Source: a virus
Direction: 5' to 3' (one strand)
IMG/VR virus record: IMGVR_UViG_3300025525_000038
Span: 1-51,790 of that record
DNA length: 51,790 nucleotides
Part shown: in pieces, positions 30,726-38,504 of the stretch
Numbering within the stretch: position 1 is the stretch's first letter
How the letters are laid out: each line of letters opens with the position of its first letter
Notes under the pieces: model-generated
The model's database searches: none
Told to the model about the DNA's origin: nothing
The model's input: the letters and a program-made list of their open reading frames with translations, nothing else
Translations under genes and position numbers: made by a program

Positions 30726-30959
30726 ATGTACACACAAAGTCAAATTAGGAAAGAATTGGAGTCGAGGAATGTTTTCATAACTCGACAAGCACTTCACGCC
30801 TACAAAAAGAAGTATCTTAATCCCAACAATTCAGCTTTCAACTTCTCCATATCCCAATCAGATTCGCCTGCTTTGTTATCTGCTATTCGAGCCGCTCTTT
30901 TCTGTTCTTCAGTTAAATCATCTCTAACAATGACAGGTATTAAAGGCTTCTCTAAGTAG
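30726..30959 (+). pseudogene. Broken HTH gene, 3' part replaced
   Basis: The first 31 residues (YTQSQIRKELESRNVFITRQ, then ALHAYKKKYL) look like a true HTH start. From about 30820 the frame is the antisense of the ParB-like gene and has no protein-like character. The 3' end of this gene is thus missing, and its end abuts the truncated end of the converging ParB gene. Confidence 0.5.
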
Positions 30960-31147
30960 ATTGAAGCAAGCTTACGCTTATGCCCTTTTATTAAAATTTT
31001 ATTTTCATCAACCACCACCGGTACATGAAATCCAAATTCTTTGATTATATTTGCTAAGGTGATTATTTCTTCATCAGTATGAATTTTTGCGTTATTCTCG
31101 TAATCAATCAGTTCATGCGGGTCTAAGTATATAAGTTGTAATCCCAT
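30800..31147 (-). CDS. ParB-like nuclease domain protein, truncated
   Basis: 115 residues. ParB/Sulfiredoxin-fold features: LIDYENNAKIHTDEEIITLA, a PVVVDENKILIKGHKRKLAS strand-helix with the GHKR (GHRR) motif, and DDLTEEQKRAARIADNKAGE. In phages this module is normally followed by a C-terminal DNA methyltransferase, or by at least 40 more residues after the IADNK helix; here the chain ends at LLGLRYFFL, its last codons running antisense into the HTH gene. It has GGAG ahead of ATG 31147, and TAATGCAAAT lies at 31181-31190. Confidence 0.75.
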   Translation of the reverse strand: MGLQLIYLDPHELIDYENNAKIHTDEEIITLANIIKEFGFHVPVVVDENKILIKGHKRKLASIYLEKPLIPVIVRDDLTEEQKRAARIADNKAGESDWDMEKLKAELLGLRYFFL

Positions 31148-31252
31148 TCCTACTCTCCAATAGTTGTAAATACTGAAAAGTAATGCAAATTAAACTCACA
31201 ATTAAATGCGTGGATTTCTGCGTAAAACACTAATCACAACTTAGTTTCACGC

Positions 31253-31285
31253 TTTGAATATTGCCGTTTGCATCCCCTACATTCG
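31253..31285 (+). promoter_or_regulatory. Candidate promoter for the capsid operon
   Basis: TTTG (31253-31256), 21 nt, TACATTCG (31278-31285), one mismatch to TAnnTTTG. The protease gene starts at 31318. Confidence 0.5.
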
Positions 31286-31317
31286 TAGTGAATGTAAATT
31301 ATAATTTGGACAATATT

Positions 31318-32409
31318 ATGAGTTGGATACCAATTTTCAAACCCGGTACTCATACCGACGCCGCAGGCAATACTCGGACTTGGTCTGATGACGATGTGCG
31401 TAATATGGTGAAGATGTACAACGAACAACCCCCAGCCGAAAAACATGATGCTCCTGCCGTCAAAGGACATCCCAAAAATGATGACCCTGCACTCGGTTGG
31501 GTGGATTCGCTTAAATACGAAGGTGGTCAACTTTGGGCTAAACTTCGTGATATGCAAAAATCATTTGTAGATGAAGTAAAAAGCGGAGCTTATAAGAAAG
31601 TTTCTGTTAGGCTTTATCCAAATAATTTGCTCCGTCATGTAGGGTTCTTGGGAGCCGTACCGCCTGCTATCAAAGGTTTGGGTAGTGTTGAATTGGCAGA
31701 ATACGAAGGCATTTTCTTTAATGAAGAAGATGTTGAGCTAAGTGATATTGCTTTTTTAATTGTTGAACCAGAGCCAGAACATGAACCCAAAACGGTTGTG
31801 GTTACTCCGAATGAGAATCAACCACCTGCACCTGCACCTGCACCAACAAAACAAGAAAATAACTTTAATCAACATGGAGATTATGAAATGGATTTTAATG
31901 AATTGAAAGATTCGTATTTCGCAAAGCTGAAAGGTCAAGTCTCAGATGATACATACGCTAAGGCATTCGCAACTTTCTCAGAAGTGTTTGGCGCATTTAA
32001 GCCAAAAACAACTGAAAAACCTAAAGAATCTGCCTTTGCTCAATCTGATGAATACAAAGGAATGCTAAGGCGACAAACTGAACTCGAATTGAAAAACCGC
32101 TCTCATGAAATCGCTGATTTCATTGCGAATGAAACACCACTTGCAGGTATTGCCAAAACTAAGGCTTTCCCTGTGCTTGAAATGGCTTATAGAATTGACA
32201 ATCCGGGCGACTATCAAGACTTCCCACTTGACTTAAATTTTAGTGAAGAAGACAAAAAGAAACCTGCAAACGAATTGGTCAAGGACTTTATGAGAAACCT
32301 ACCTAAGATTGTTGAATTCAATGAATTTGGCAATAGTGGTACTGACAATACAGGTAATCACAACGATGAAATTGAAAATGCAGTAGCAACAGCTCAAGGA
32401 GTGAAATAA
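31318..32409 (+). CDS. Prohead protease/scaffold (Mu gpI-like)
   Basis: 363 residues from MSWIPIFKPGTHTDA. The longer frame from 31261 runs through the promoter. The N-terminal part (WIPIFKPGTHTDAAGNTRTW, SDDDVRNMVKMYNEQP, VKGHPKNDDPALGWVDSLKY) is the hallmark of the Mu I protease, with His-, Ser- and Asp/Glu-containing segments in order, and a KKVSVRLYPN strand. A Pro/Ala-rich hinge near 175 precedes a charged helical C-terminus, typical of a fused scaffold, which starts at an internal MDFNELKD (31889) that could also be made separately, as in Mu I/Z. Confidence 0.85.
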   Translation: MSWIPIFKPGTHTDAAGNTRTWSDDDVRNMVKMYNEQPPAEKHDAPAVKGHPKNDDPALGWVDSLKYEGGQLWAKLRDMQKSFVDEVKSGAYKKVSVRLYPNNLLRHVGFLGAVPPAIKGLGSVELAEYEGIFFNEEDVELSDIAFLIVEPEPEHEPKTVVVTPNENQPPAPAPAPTKQENNFNQHGDYEMDFNELKDSYFAKLKGQVSDDTYAKAFATFSEVFGAFKPKTTEKPKESAFAQSDEYKGMLRRQTELELKNRSHEIADFIANETPLAGIAKTKAFPVLEMAYRIDNPGDYQDFPLDLNFSEEDKKKPANELVKDFMRNLPKIVEFNEFGNSGTDNTGNHNDEIENAVATAQGVK

Positions 32410-32410
32410 G

Positions 32411-33082
32411 ATGGCTTTAGATTTAGGAATAAATACTTTAGGGACTCAAACTCACAAAAAAGATATTTTTGCGGGCATCAATCCAACTAAAGAAATTGGC
32501 GATATTATAATCGCATCAGGTCAAAACCTTGCACGTGGCGCCATGCTCGGTAAACAAACAATCGGCGCATTCGACGAAGTAACCGCTGAAGCAGGTGCAG
32601 GTAATACCGGCAATGGTGTTCTTACACTCGCTGACCCTGCTCATGCAGTAGGTGTAAAAGCCGGAGTTTACAAAGTATTGTTTGTCGAAACCGCAACTAA
32701 CTTAGGCTCATTTGTTGTTGAAGACCCTGACGGTATTGTCATAGGTTCGGGTGTTGTGGGAACTGCTTTTGATGGTGTTGTGAAGTTCACAATTGCTGAT
32801 GGAGCAACTGACTTCGTTGCAGGCGACAGTTTCAACATCACCGTTGCTTATTTAGCAGGTAATAACAAATATTACCTCTGGAATCCTGCAGCAACTAATG
32901 GTGTTCAAAACCTTGTTGGTATTCTTGGCTGTGCCGTAGACGCAACCGATGGTGACGAGGGTGGTTTCTGTTACGTTGACGGCGAATATAACTTATCTAC
33001 ACTCACCGCAGCCGCTGGAGTTACCATTACGGCAGGTGTTTATAATAACGGTTCTATTGTAATAAAAAAGGAGACTGATTAA
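32411..33082 (+). CDS. Capsid decoration protein (lambda gpD-like)
   Basis: 223 residues. It begins MALDLGINTLGTQTHKKDIF, then GDIIIASGQNLARGAMLGK, the typical head-decoration motif (IASGQNLARGtVLGkit). A Gly/Ala/Val-rich insertion of about 80 residues (GNGVLTLADPAHAVGVKAGV and following strands) looks like a small beta sandwich, as often found in these proteins, before the C-terminal EGGFCYVDGEYNLS. It binds the outside of the capsid. Only 1 nt from the protease gene. Confidence 0.8.
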   Translation: MALDLGINTLGTQTHKKDIFAGINPTKEIGDIIIASGQNLARGAMLGKQTIGAFDEVTAEAGAGNTGNGVLTLADPAHAVGVKAGVYKVLFVETATNLGSFVVEDPDGIVIGSGVVGTAFDGVVKFTIADGATDFVAGDSFNITVAYLAGNNKYYLWNPAATNGVQNLVGILGCAVDATDGDEGGFCYVDGEYNLSTLTAAAGVTITAGVYNNGSIVIKKETD

Positions 33083-33084
33083 TT

Positions 33085-34134
33085 ATGTCTATTATGCTTG
33101 ATATGTTTGACTCGCGTTCAATGACCGCAGCAGTCAATAAAACTAAAGTATTTGACCCGTTTGTCTTGGATATGCTTTTCAGTAAACCTGAGGGACATGC
33201 GGCTGATAAAATTGACCTTGAAGTAATTTCACATAGTGATAAATTAGCAAAGTTCGTGAACCAACATGAGGGTCCGAGATTGCTACAAAAAGACAATCGT
33301 GTGTATCAAACAGTTTCACTTCCACGAACCTATGAAGAATACATCTTCACGGCTCAAGAACTTGCAGATTACAACGCTTTTGGTCAGATATATGACCAAA
33401 ATCCGGGACGTAAAGCTGAGGAAGCTAATAAGTTTGTTGTAAGGCATTTAGAATATCTCAAATCAAGGGCGATGCTTAGACGCGAATGGATGGCTTGTAA
33501 AGCTATTTCAACAGGTGAAGTTGCGGTAGCACAAACCAACATCTCGTTCAACATTGATTACTTGTTTGAAAATAATGTTCATTTGACTGATTTGGGTGCT
33601 GGTAACTATTGGGATGATGAAACAGGTGATATTTTGACTAACATCCGTGCATGGAAACGTGACATATTACGCCGTTGTGGTCAATCCCCTGACATTGTAA
33701 TTTTAGGTACTGATGCTTCTGATGCGTTTGTGTCAAATGAGGTCGTTAAAAAAGCACTCGATACAAACAACTATAAAATCGGTACTTTGGATTTAAACGC
33801 AACTCAATCTGGAGCGGCTAATTATCTTGGTAAAATCATGGGTATTGACTTCTACGAATACAACCAACAATTCAAAGACGACAATGACACATCAACTGAG
33901 TTAATCCCTGTGGATAGAGCTATTGTTACTTTCCGTAAGAATAGCAACAATCGTGTGCATTATGGTCCGGTGTATAATCTTGTTAATAAGAAACTTCAAA
34001 CTATCATTTCCGAGTTTCACTTGGATGTTGAAGAAAAGAACAAAAAAGCTATGTCGTGGACTTTGGAACAAAAGTCATTACCTGCAATTCATGATGCCGA
34101 TTCCTTTATCTCCTGTAAAGTTGTTGGTGATTAG
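33085..34134 (+). CDS. Major capsid protein (lambda gpE family)
   Basis: 349 residues. Features are of the phage capsid E family: MLDMFDSRSMTAAVNKTKVF, FSKPEGHAADKIDLEV, YEEYIFTAQELADYNAF and RREWMACKAISTG, with the C-terminal AIVTFRKNSNNRVHYGPVYN and VEEKNKKAMSWTLEQKSLPA. It assembles into the icosahedral shell with the HK97 fold. It lies in the expected place after the protease and decoration genes; a hairpin follows it. Confidence 0.9.
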   Translation: MSIMLDMFDSRSMTAAVNKTKVFDPFVLDMLFSKPEGHAADKIDLEVISHSDKLAKFVNQHEGPRLLQKDNRVYQTVSLPRTYEEYIFTAQELADYNAFGQIYDQNPGRKAEEANKFVVRHLEYLKSRAMLRREWMACKAISTGEVAVAQTNISFNIDYLFENNVHLTDLGAGNYWDDETGDILTNIRAWKRDILRRCGQSPDIVILGTDASDAFVSNEVVKKALDTNNYKIGTLDLNATQSGAANYLGKIMGIDFYEYNQQFKDDNDTSTELIPVDRAIVTFRKNSNNRVHYGPVYNLVNKKLQTIISEFHLDVEEKNKKAMSWTLEQKSLPAIHDADSFISCKVVGD

Positions 34135-34143
34135 TATTTGGTT

Positions 34144-34191
34144 ATGGGTGTATTTGTGTATTAAGAAGCTACTCGTACCCTATGCACCCAT
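34144..34191 (+). terminator. Hairpin after the major capsid gene
   Basis: ATGGGTG (34144-34150) pairs with CACCCAT (34185-34191) around a 34-nt loop, followed by CAAGTTTTATTTTT. It is in the 102-nt gap before the next gene and may lower transcription beyond the capsid gene, a common attenuation point in phage operons. Confidence 0.4.
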
Positions 34192-34236
34192 GCCAAGTTT
34201 TATTTTTAACCTAAAAATTGAGCGAAAAAAACGAAT

Positions 34237-34668
34237 ATGAGTTATTGCGATGTTGCCGATATAGTAGAAAATCTGTCAGAAACTAAGACAAAAATGCTAT
34301 CAAATGATGCCGATGCTTCAAGAGTTGATGAAGCTGTTGTTTTGAAGTGTATTGAAAAATCTGCATCACTCATTGACGGCTATTTGAGAGGTCGCTACGA
34401 AGTGCCGGTTGAAGAACATCCCGATGAACGCATATTGAAAGACCTAAACATCGAACTTGCTGTTATTGATTTATATGAAAGACGTGGTAAATCAGCTCCT
34501 GAATTGATTAAAGAGCGAAAAACAAAAGCTCTGGAAAGATTGCACTTGATTCAAAGAGGCGTAATATTAATTTCAGTAGTTGAAAAACCTGTCAATCATA
34601 GAGTATCAATGGCAGTTTCCGTGCCTAAACAAAAGTTTACAAGTGACTTTTATAGTGAGATGCCGTAA
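34237..34668 (+). CDS. Head-tail connector (DUF1320, Mu gp36-like)
   Basis: 143 residues. The pattern of DUF1320 is clear: a start YCDVADIVENLSE, VLKCIEKSASLIDGYLRGRY with VPVEEHPDERILKDLNIELA, then VIDLYERRGKSAPELIKERK. In Mu gp36 acts in connecting head and tail. It overlaps the gp37-like gene by 1 nt, keeping the Mu order. Confidence 0.85.
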   Translation: MSYCDVADIVENLSETKTKMLSNDADASRVDEAVVLKCIEKSASLIDGYLRGRYEVPVEEHPDERILKDLNIELAVIDLYERRGKSAPELIKERKTKALERLHLIQRGVILISVVEKPVNHRVSMAVSVPKQKFTSDFYSEMP

Positions 34669-35105
34669 TGGAATTGGAAATTGTAGATGCAGTTGTTGAA
34701 TATCTCAAGACTAAGATTAGTCCTGATGATGCATGTGTTCAAGAAATGCCGGAAATGTATAATGAAAACGAATCGGAAGAGAATTATTTAACACATCCCC
34801 ATGCTGACATATTCATTTATGACAACGGCAGTCGTGGCGGACGTAAAGATATCAATTCACATAGCAACACAATTGCAATTGGATTCACTATATACAGTAT
34901 ATCGGAAAGACATCCTCGATATGGTGCAAAGGTTTTAGCTCAAAAAATCAGAAAAGAATTAACTGTCTTTTATCCGGAATTAGAATCAGGGATTATTGAA
35001 TCTATTGAATGGGCATCAACTGACCCGCTCCCATCGGTTAAGGATGGAACAGTCCTTATGGGGATGATAATTAATTACAATGGAATATATTTCGACGGAC
35101 ACTAA
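34668..35105 (+). CDS. Head-tail connector (Gp37-like)
   Basis: 145 residues. VDAVVEYLKTKISPDDACVQ, later ADIFIYDNGSRGGRK and IAIGFTIYSISERHPRYGAK, fit the Mu gp37-type/DUF1834 proteins which have an N-terminal helix pair and a beta sheet and help tail completion. It follows the gp36-like gene with a 1-nt overlap and lies before the small membrane genes. Confidence 0.7.
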   Translation: MELEIVDAVVEYLKTKISPDDACVQEMPEMYNENESEENYLTHPHADIFIYDNGSRGGRKDINSHSNTIAIGFTIYSISERHPRYGAKVLAQKIRKELTVFYPELESGIIESIEWASTDPLPSVKDGTVLMGMIINYNGIYFDGH

Positions 35106-35106
35106 C

Positions 35107-35409
35107 ATGGACAATTGGCTGATACTTGGAATAATACTCGAATTTATTTTAGCGGTTTTCCTTCTGCTTTTCGGCTTTATTTTAAAGTCAGCAGCGAATG
35201 CAGTTAAAGAGCTTAAAATCATTGTTCAAAGCCTTGTTTCTTTTATGGACAAACAAAGCGAAAAGAATGACAATTGGACAAAGCAATTCGAGTTACTGTG
35301 GAATAAATATAATGACCACTCAAAAGAAATTAACGATTCAAAAGATAGAATTAAATCAATAGAGTATAGGGCGAAATATGGCAGAGAATATAGAAAAGAA
35401 AACGGATAA
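35107..35409 (+). CDS. Membrane-anchored coiled-coil protein
   Basis: 100 residues from MDNWLILGIILEFILAVF; the longer frame overlaps the preceding gene. One membrane helix (about 4-24) is followed by a helical polar part (ELKIIVQSLVSFMDKQSEKN, then KQFELLWNKYNDHSKEINDS). This anchor-plus-coil design is like small phage hemolysin/holin-associated or Rz-like proteins. It is the first of a run of small membrane genes between the head and tail genes. Confidence 0.6.
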   Translation: MDNWLILGIILEFILAVFLLLFGFILKSAANAVKELKIIVQSLVSFMDKQSEKNDNWTKQFELLWNKYNDHSKEINDSKDRIKSIEYRAKYGREYRKENG

Positions 35410-35626
35410 CATAGGCAAGTTGCTAACAAAAATCAATTCCTTGTTATCATATGCTGATTTGCAAGAACTTGAGGTTGCCGGCAAAGTTGACCTGTTGGTA
35501 TTAAGCAAAGAAATACGCTTGTTGACCATAGCGGCTAAAGAAGAAGCTAAAAACATCACAGATGACCAAGCTGATGAACTTAGTTTGCGGTTTGGCGATG
35601 CGTTCTTTAAAATACTGAGAGGCTAA
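35378..35626 (+). CDS. Small helical protein
   Basis: 82 residues, almost wholly helical (KLLTKINSLLSYADLQELEV, LLVLSKEIRLLTIAAKEEAK). It overlaps the preceding gene by 32 nt in another frame and lies 1 nt before the next, so it belongs to the same translationally coupled cluster. Function unknown. Confidence 0.55.
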   Translation: MAENIEKKTDNIGKLLTKINSLLSYADLQELEVAGKVDLLVLSKEIRLLTIAAKEEAKNITDDQADELSLRFGDAFFKILRG

Positions 35627-35627
35627 C

Positions 35628-36248
35628 ATGACTACGATTGATGAAAGACTAACAGGTCTTGAAGAAAATATTGCCGAAATCTTAGAGCATATTAGACCCA
35701 AAGAAGTTAAAACCGAAGCAGACCCAAACCAAATACTTATGGATGAAATAGTTGCTATTTCAAACGAGATGGATTTGTTAATTGACGAAGTTAAATCGGT
35801 TCGTAAAGATGTTCAAATTGCAATCGAACAACCGTTTGAGGCATCAGAAGAACTAAGCGAAGCTGATAAAAAGTTCAACACACGAAGAAACATCTTTGTT
35901 ATAGGTGGATTAGCCGTAACAGGAGCATTATCTTTAACGTTTTGGCTCTACTTTCTGCCACTATTCGCGGTCGCAATTGGAGTGTTCTTCTCATTTGGGA
36001 TGTTGGCTCTGGTTTTAGCTTACGATGAATTTGTATTACCCGGAAACACAATTAAAAGGATAGCACAAAATGCGATTGCTTCCGCTATATTTATTCTTGC
36101 TCTTGTTGTCATTATTAGCACTGGCATTCAGGTCGGAAATTCCCTTATCTCTGACAGAAGTCAGAGCGAAGAGTATCGCCAACCAACTGCTACTGAAAGA
36201 CAAGCAGAAACAAGAACAGAACCAAGCATCGGAGAATCTGAGGAGTGA
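35628..36248 (+). CDS. Membrane protein with coiled-coil head
   Basis: 206 residues. A coiled-coil N-terminus (ERLTGLEENIAEILEHIRPK) is followed by hydrophobic segments at about 90-107, 108-130 and 150-170, then a polar tail rich in Gln, Glu and Arg. The N-terminal coil with membrane hairpin resembles phage holins of the XhlA or Mu-like type, but it is long for a holin. Its last 179 nt also encode, in another frame, the start of the endolysin gene, with membrane-like segments in both frames. Confidence 0.6.
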   Translation: MTTIDERLTGLEENIAEILEHIRPKEVKTEADPNQILMDEIVAISNEMDLLIDEVKSVRKDVQIAIEQPFEASEELSEADKKFNTRRNIFVIGGLAVTGALSLTFWLYFLPLFAVAIGVFFSFGMLALVLAYDEFVLPGNTIKRIAQNAIASAIFILALVVIISTGIQVGNSLISDRSQSEEYRQPTATERQAETRTEPSIGESEE

Positions 36249-37026
36249 AATACCACTTCATGTTCATCTCATGCTTGAATGCCTTCATGTTGTTGAACAA
36301 CCGAAAGGCTCAAATCGTGGCGACAGTATTGACATTTGGCGTAAGTATTTTGGCTTCTTATATCCTGTGCCATGGTGTGGAATTTTTGGGGGGATAAAAT
36401 CAAAAGAGGGCAAAGCATATCCAATCATTATGTCCGCACGTGCAAGAGATTATGCAGTAATTGGGCGTACTTATGCTTTAAGCGACGTAATTTATGGCAA
36501 TTATATCCCTAAGCCCGGAGATTGGAGAGTAAAGCGAAGACCGGGCGGAGCACATGTTGACACGTTTGTTTCATGGGACACTTTAGCACAAGAAGGCATT
36601 ATTATCGGGGGGAACGTGAATGATGCAGTAAAAATGAGGGAAATTACGCTTAGAGGCATGATTGCCGATGGCACAACGCATATAACTGATGTTGCAAGTT
36701 ATTATGAATTTATAGAAGCGGAGACTAAAGATGAGATTCTTGAAACTATGGAAGGCATTGCGACCTATTATTCCGATTATTTTGACGGTCGCCGGACAGC
36801 TAATGGAGAAATATATAGACCGGAAGCTTTCACAGCAGCCCACAAAGAACTCGAATTTGGAACAAGAGTTAGAGTCACAAACATCAGAAATGGAAAGTCA
36901 GTCGAAGTCAGAATCAACGACCGTGGACCGTTCAAAAACAATGCAATAATTGACTTGAGTCGTGCAGCAGCAGATTCAATTAATATACGAAAAGGAAAAG
37001 TACTCATTGAAGTACTTAATTATTAA
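36070..37026 (+). CDS. Two-domain endolysin: cysteine hydrolase-like plus RlpA-like transglycosylase
   Basis: 318 residues. ATG 36070 has AAGGAT 7 nt ahead. Residues 3-20 are a Leu-rich signal or anchor. Residues about 70-200 look like a CHAP/NlpC-type amidase or peptidase: PWCGIFGG with Cys103 and GGAHVDTFVSW with His162. Residues 228-318 are an RlpA-like double-psi barrel (GIATYYSDYFDGRRTANGEI, AAHKELEFGT, INDRGPF, IIDLSRAAAD) keeping the His (258) and Asp (284) used by lytic transglycosylases. The protein could thus cut both peptide and glycan bonds. The N-terminal 60 residues overlap the upstream membrane-protein gene. Confidence 0.75.
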   Translation: MRLLPLYLFLLLLSLLALAFRSEIPLSLTEVRAKSIANQLLLKDKQKQEQNQASENLRSEIPLHVHLMLECLHVVEQPKGSNRGDSIDIWRKYFGFLYPVPWCGIFGGIKSKEGKAYPIIMSARARDYAVIGRTYALSDVIYGNYIPKPGDWRVKRRPGGAHVDTFVSWDTLAQEGIIIGGNVNDAVKMREITLRGMIADGTTHITDVASYYEFIEAETKDEILETMEGIATYYSDYFDGRRTANGEIYRPEAFTAAHKELEFGTRVRVTNIRNGKSVEVRINDRGPFKNNAIIDLSRAAADSINIRKGKVLIEVLNY

Positions 37027-37044
37027 AAATATATGGAGTTTATC

Positions 37045-37389
37045 ATGGAATTTTTAATTGAAGTATTTAATAATAATACCGTATTGTTTGGGTTGGTTGG
37101 ATTGCTTGTTGTATGCTTTATAGGAATAATGTTATTGCAATGGATTGCAGATAAGACAGGCGTAAACACGGACAAACTTCAAGAGGAGCTAAAAAAGACT
37201 GCCGAAGATGCTCAAGTTGAAACTGCTAAGGAATTGAAAAAGACAGTTGAGAAAATTACTGATGGTGGTCAAGTTGAATCCGCTCCCAAAAACAAATACG
37301 CCCTTCGCGATGAAACAGGAAAGTTTGTCAAAGCGGATGAAGCTACTGAAAAGCGTAAAGTTGGACGTCCGAGAAAGGTGCAAAAATGA
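37045..37389 (+). CDS. Membrane protein with AT-hook-like tail
   Basis: 114 residues from MEFLIEVFNNNTVLFG; ATG 37045 follows a GGAG, unlike ATG 37033. One membrane helix (about 13-33) is followed by a Lys/Glu-rich helix and a tail with KRKVGRPRKVQK. GRPRK is the AT-hook core that binds the minor groove of AT-rich DNA. A membrane anchor with a DNA-binding tail is unusual for a lysis-region protein. It overlaps the next gene by 4 nt. Confidence 0.6.
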   Translation: MEFLIEVFNNNTVLFGLVGLLVVCFIGIMLLQWIADKTGVNTDKLQEELKKTAEDAQVETAKELKKTVEKITDGGQVESAPKNKYALRDETGKFVKADEATEKRKVGRPRKVQK

Positions 37390-37646
37390 GCGAAATAAAC
37401 GAGAAACGTATCTACTTATTTGGTGGATTGACTGGGGTACTCATTTTAACCATTGCAATCTATCTACTCGCCGCATTTATAAACGTTGAATGGAATCCAT
37501 TGGAGTGGAATATTGTTGTAAAAGCTGTATCTGCCATAGGATGGATGTATGGAAGTTCATATATCATGAAAGATTATATCAATGTTTTAAAAGCCACTAA
37601 TAAAAAACAGATATGTGAAGTAAAAACACCAAAGGTGAAGCAATGA
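37386..37646 (+). CDS. Two-span membrane protein, candidate holin
   Basis: 86 residues, two hydrophobic segments (about 8-30 and 40-62) with short loops and a Lys-rich end (KKQICEVKTPKVKQ). Size and topology fit class II holins, and it is near the endolysin gene. It overlaps its neighbours by 4 nt on each side. Confidence 0.55.
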   Translation: MSEINEKRIYLFGGLTGVLILTIAIYLLAAFINVEWNPLEWNIVVKAVSAIGWMYGSSYIMKDYINVLKATNKKQICEVKTPKVKQ

Positions 37647-37834
37647 GAAACCGCGAACCTGTGACTATTAACATTAGCGACGAAGCACGGCGAAAAGCTG
37701 ACAAAGCGGCTAAAGAAATTAAATGTAGCCGTAATGACATAATAGAATCACTACTCTTGTTTTTCAATGTAGAAATGTACGAACGATGTTTTAGATACCA
37801 ACAAATCCAAGATGCTTTAAAAGGGAAGTCATGA
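37643..37834 (+). CDS. Ribbon-helix-helix (CopG/MetJ-like) protein
   Basis: 63 residues. The start EPVTINISDEARRKADKAAK is a beta strand and helix, followed by EIKCSRNDIIESLLLFFNVE, the two-helix pattern of CopG-type repressors. It sits, unexpectedly, between a membrane protein gene and a lipoprotein gene in the lysis cluster, coupled to both by 4-nt overlaps. It may regulate late genes. Confidence 0.65.
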   Translation: MRNREPVTINISDEARRKADKAAKEIKCSRNDIIESLLLFFNVEMYERCFRYQQIQDALKGKS

Positions 37835-38157
37835 ATAAATTAATCAAATCAATATTGTTATTCTCAGTAATACTACTTAGTTTGTCAAGTTGCGATACTG
37901 CTAAATACATATACGAGAATGTTTCAATCACTTGGAAGCCATTAGAAGCCCAAAGAAACACCGCTCCGATAGATTCCATTGTTGTGAGATATGAGCCGGT
38001 ATATTGGACAGAACCGCCATGTATGGACGGCTCTACCAATGAAGTTGAATACGAAATACTTAAAGATGGTCATATTATTTGGGCTCTCGACAATCCGTAT
38101 GCAAGACGTAGAGAAGTTTTGATTAAAGATACAGTAATTTATATTTATAGGAAGTAA
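37831..38157 (+). CDS. Lipoprotein in the lysis region, possible spanin partner
   Basis: 108 residues. The signal peptide ends in LSLSSC (Cys at about residue 21). The mature part is beta-rich (ITWKPLEAQR, IDSIVVRYEPVYWTEPPC, VEYEILKDGHIIWALD). Outer-membrane spanins (Rz1) are small lipoproteins near the endolysin genes, but Rz1 is usually Pro-rich and shorter, so this is only a possibility. It is the last of the coupled cluster. Confidence 0.6.
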   Translation: MNKLIKSILLFSVILLSLSSCDTAKYIYENVSITWKPLEAQRNTAPIDSIVVRYEPVYWTEPPCMDGSTNEVEYEILKDGHIIWALDNPYARRREVLIKDTVIYIYRK

Positions 38158-38161
38158 CGTT

Positions 38162-38500
38162 GTGAAAATGCCAAGCGAATTCATACAAGGTGCAGATTAT
38201 GACCTACGATTTCAATATAAATTGAATGGTATTCCTTACGATTTGACAGATTGTACTGTTCATCATACATGGAAAAAATCTAAGACCGACACCGTACCAG
38301 CTTTGCATATTTCAAAAACCGAACATGAAAGTCTGTACGAAACGGTGCTAAAGATTACACCGGAGCTAACAAACAGTCTTGCTTTAGGCACATACTATCA
38401 TGATTTCGTAATTGTGACTGCTGAGGGTCGAGTAGTGACAGACCCAAAGATGCAAGGTCACCATATATTAAGAGAAATGCTAACACCATTAGGAGTATGA
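38162..38500 (+). CDS. Hypothetical tail-region protein
   Basis: 112 residues, GTG start at 38162 with AGGAAG 7 nt ahead (an ATG two codons later is the alternative). The sequence is beta-rich (GADYDLRFQYKLNGIPYDLT, DCTVHHTWKK), then an LGTYYHDFVIVTAEGRVVTD strand pair. Similar small beta proteins precede tail fibre genes in many phages and may be part of a fibre or baseplate tip. Confidence 0.55.
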   Translation: MKMPSEFIQGADYDLRFQYKLNGIPYDLTDCTVHHTWKKSKTDTVPALHISKTEHESLYETVLKITPELTNSLALGTYYHDFVIVTAEGRVVTDPKMQGHHILREMLTPLGV

Positions 38501-38504
38501 GGCA

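Noticed and set aside
30666-30959. Plus-strand gene of 97 residues as an intact gene
   Set aside because: Only the first part of it, from 30726, looks coding; the rest is antisense to the ParB-like gene. It is listed as broken.
36731-36949. 72-residue plus-strand frame inside the endolysin gene
   Set aside because: No ribosome-binding site and it lies fully within the RlpA-like domain, which is clearly coding in another frame.
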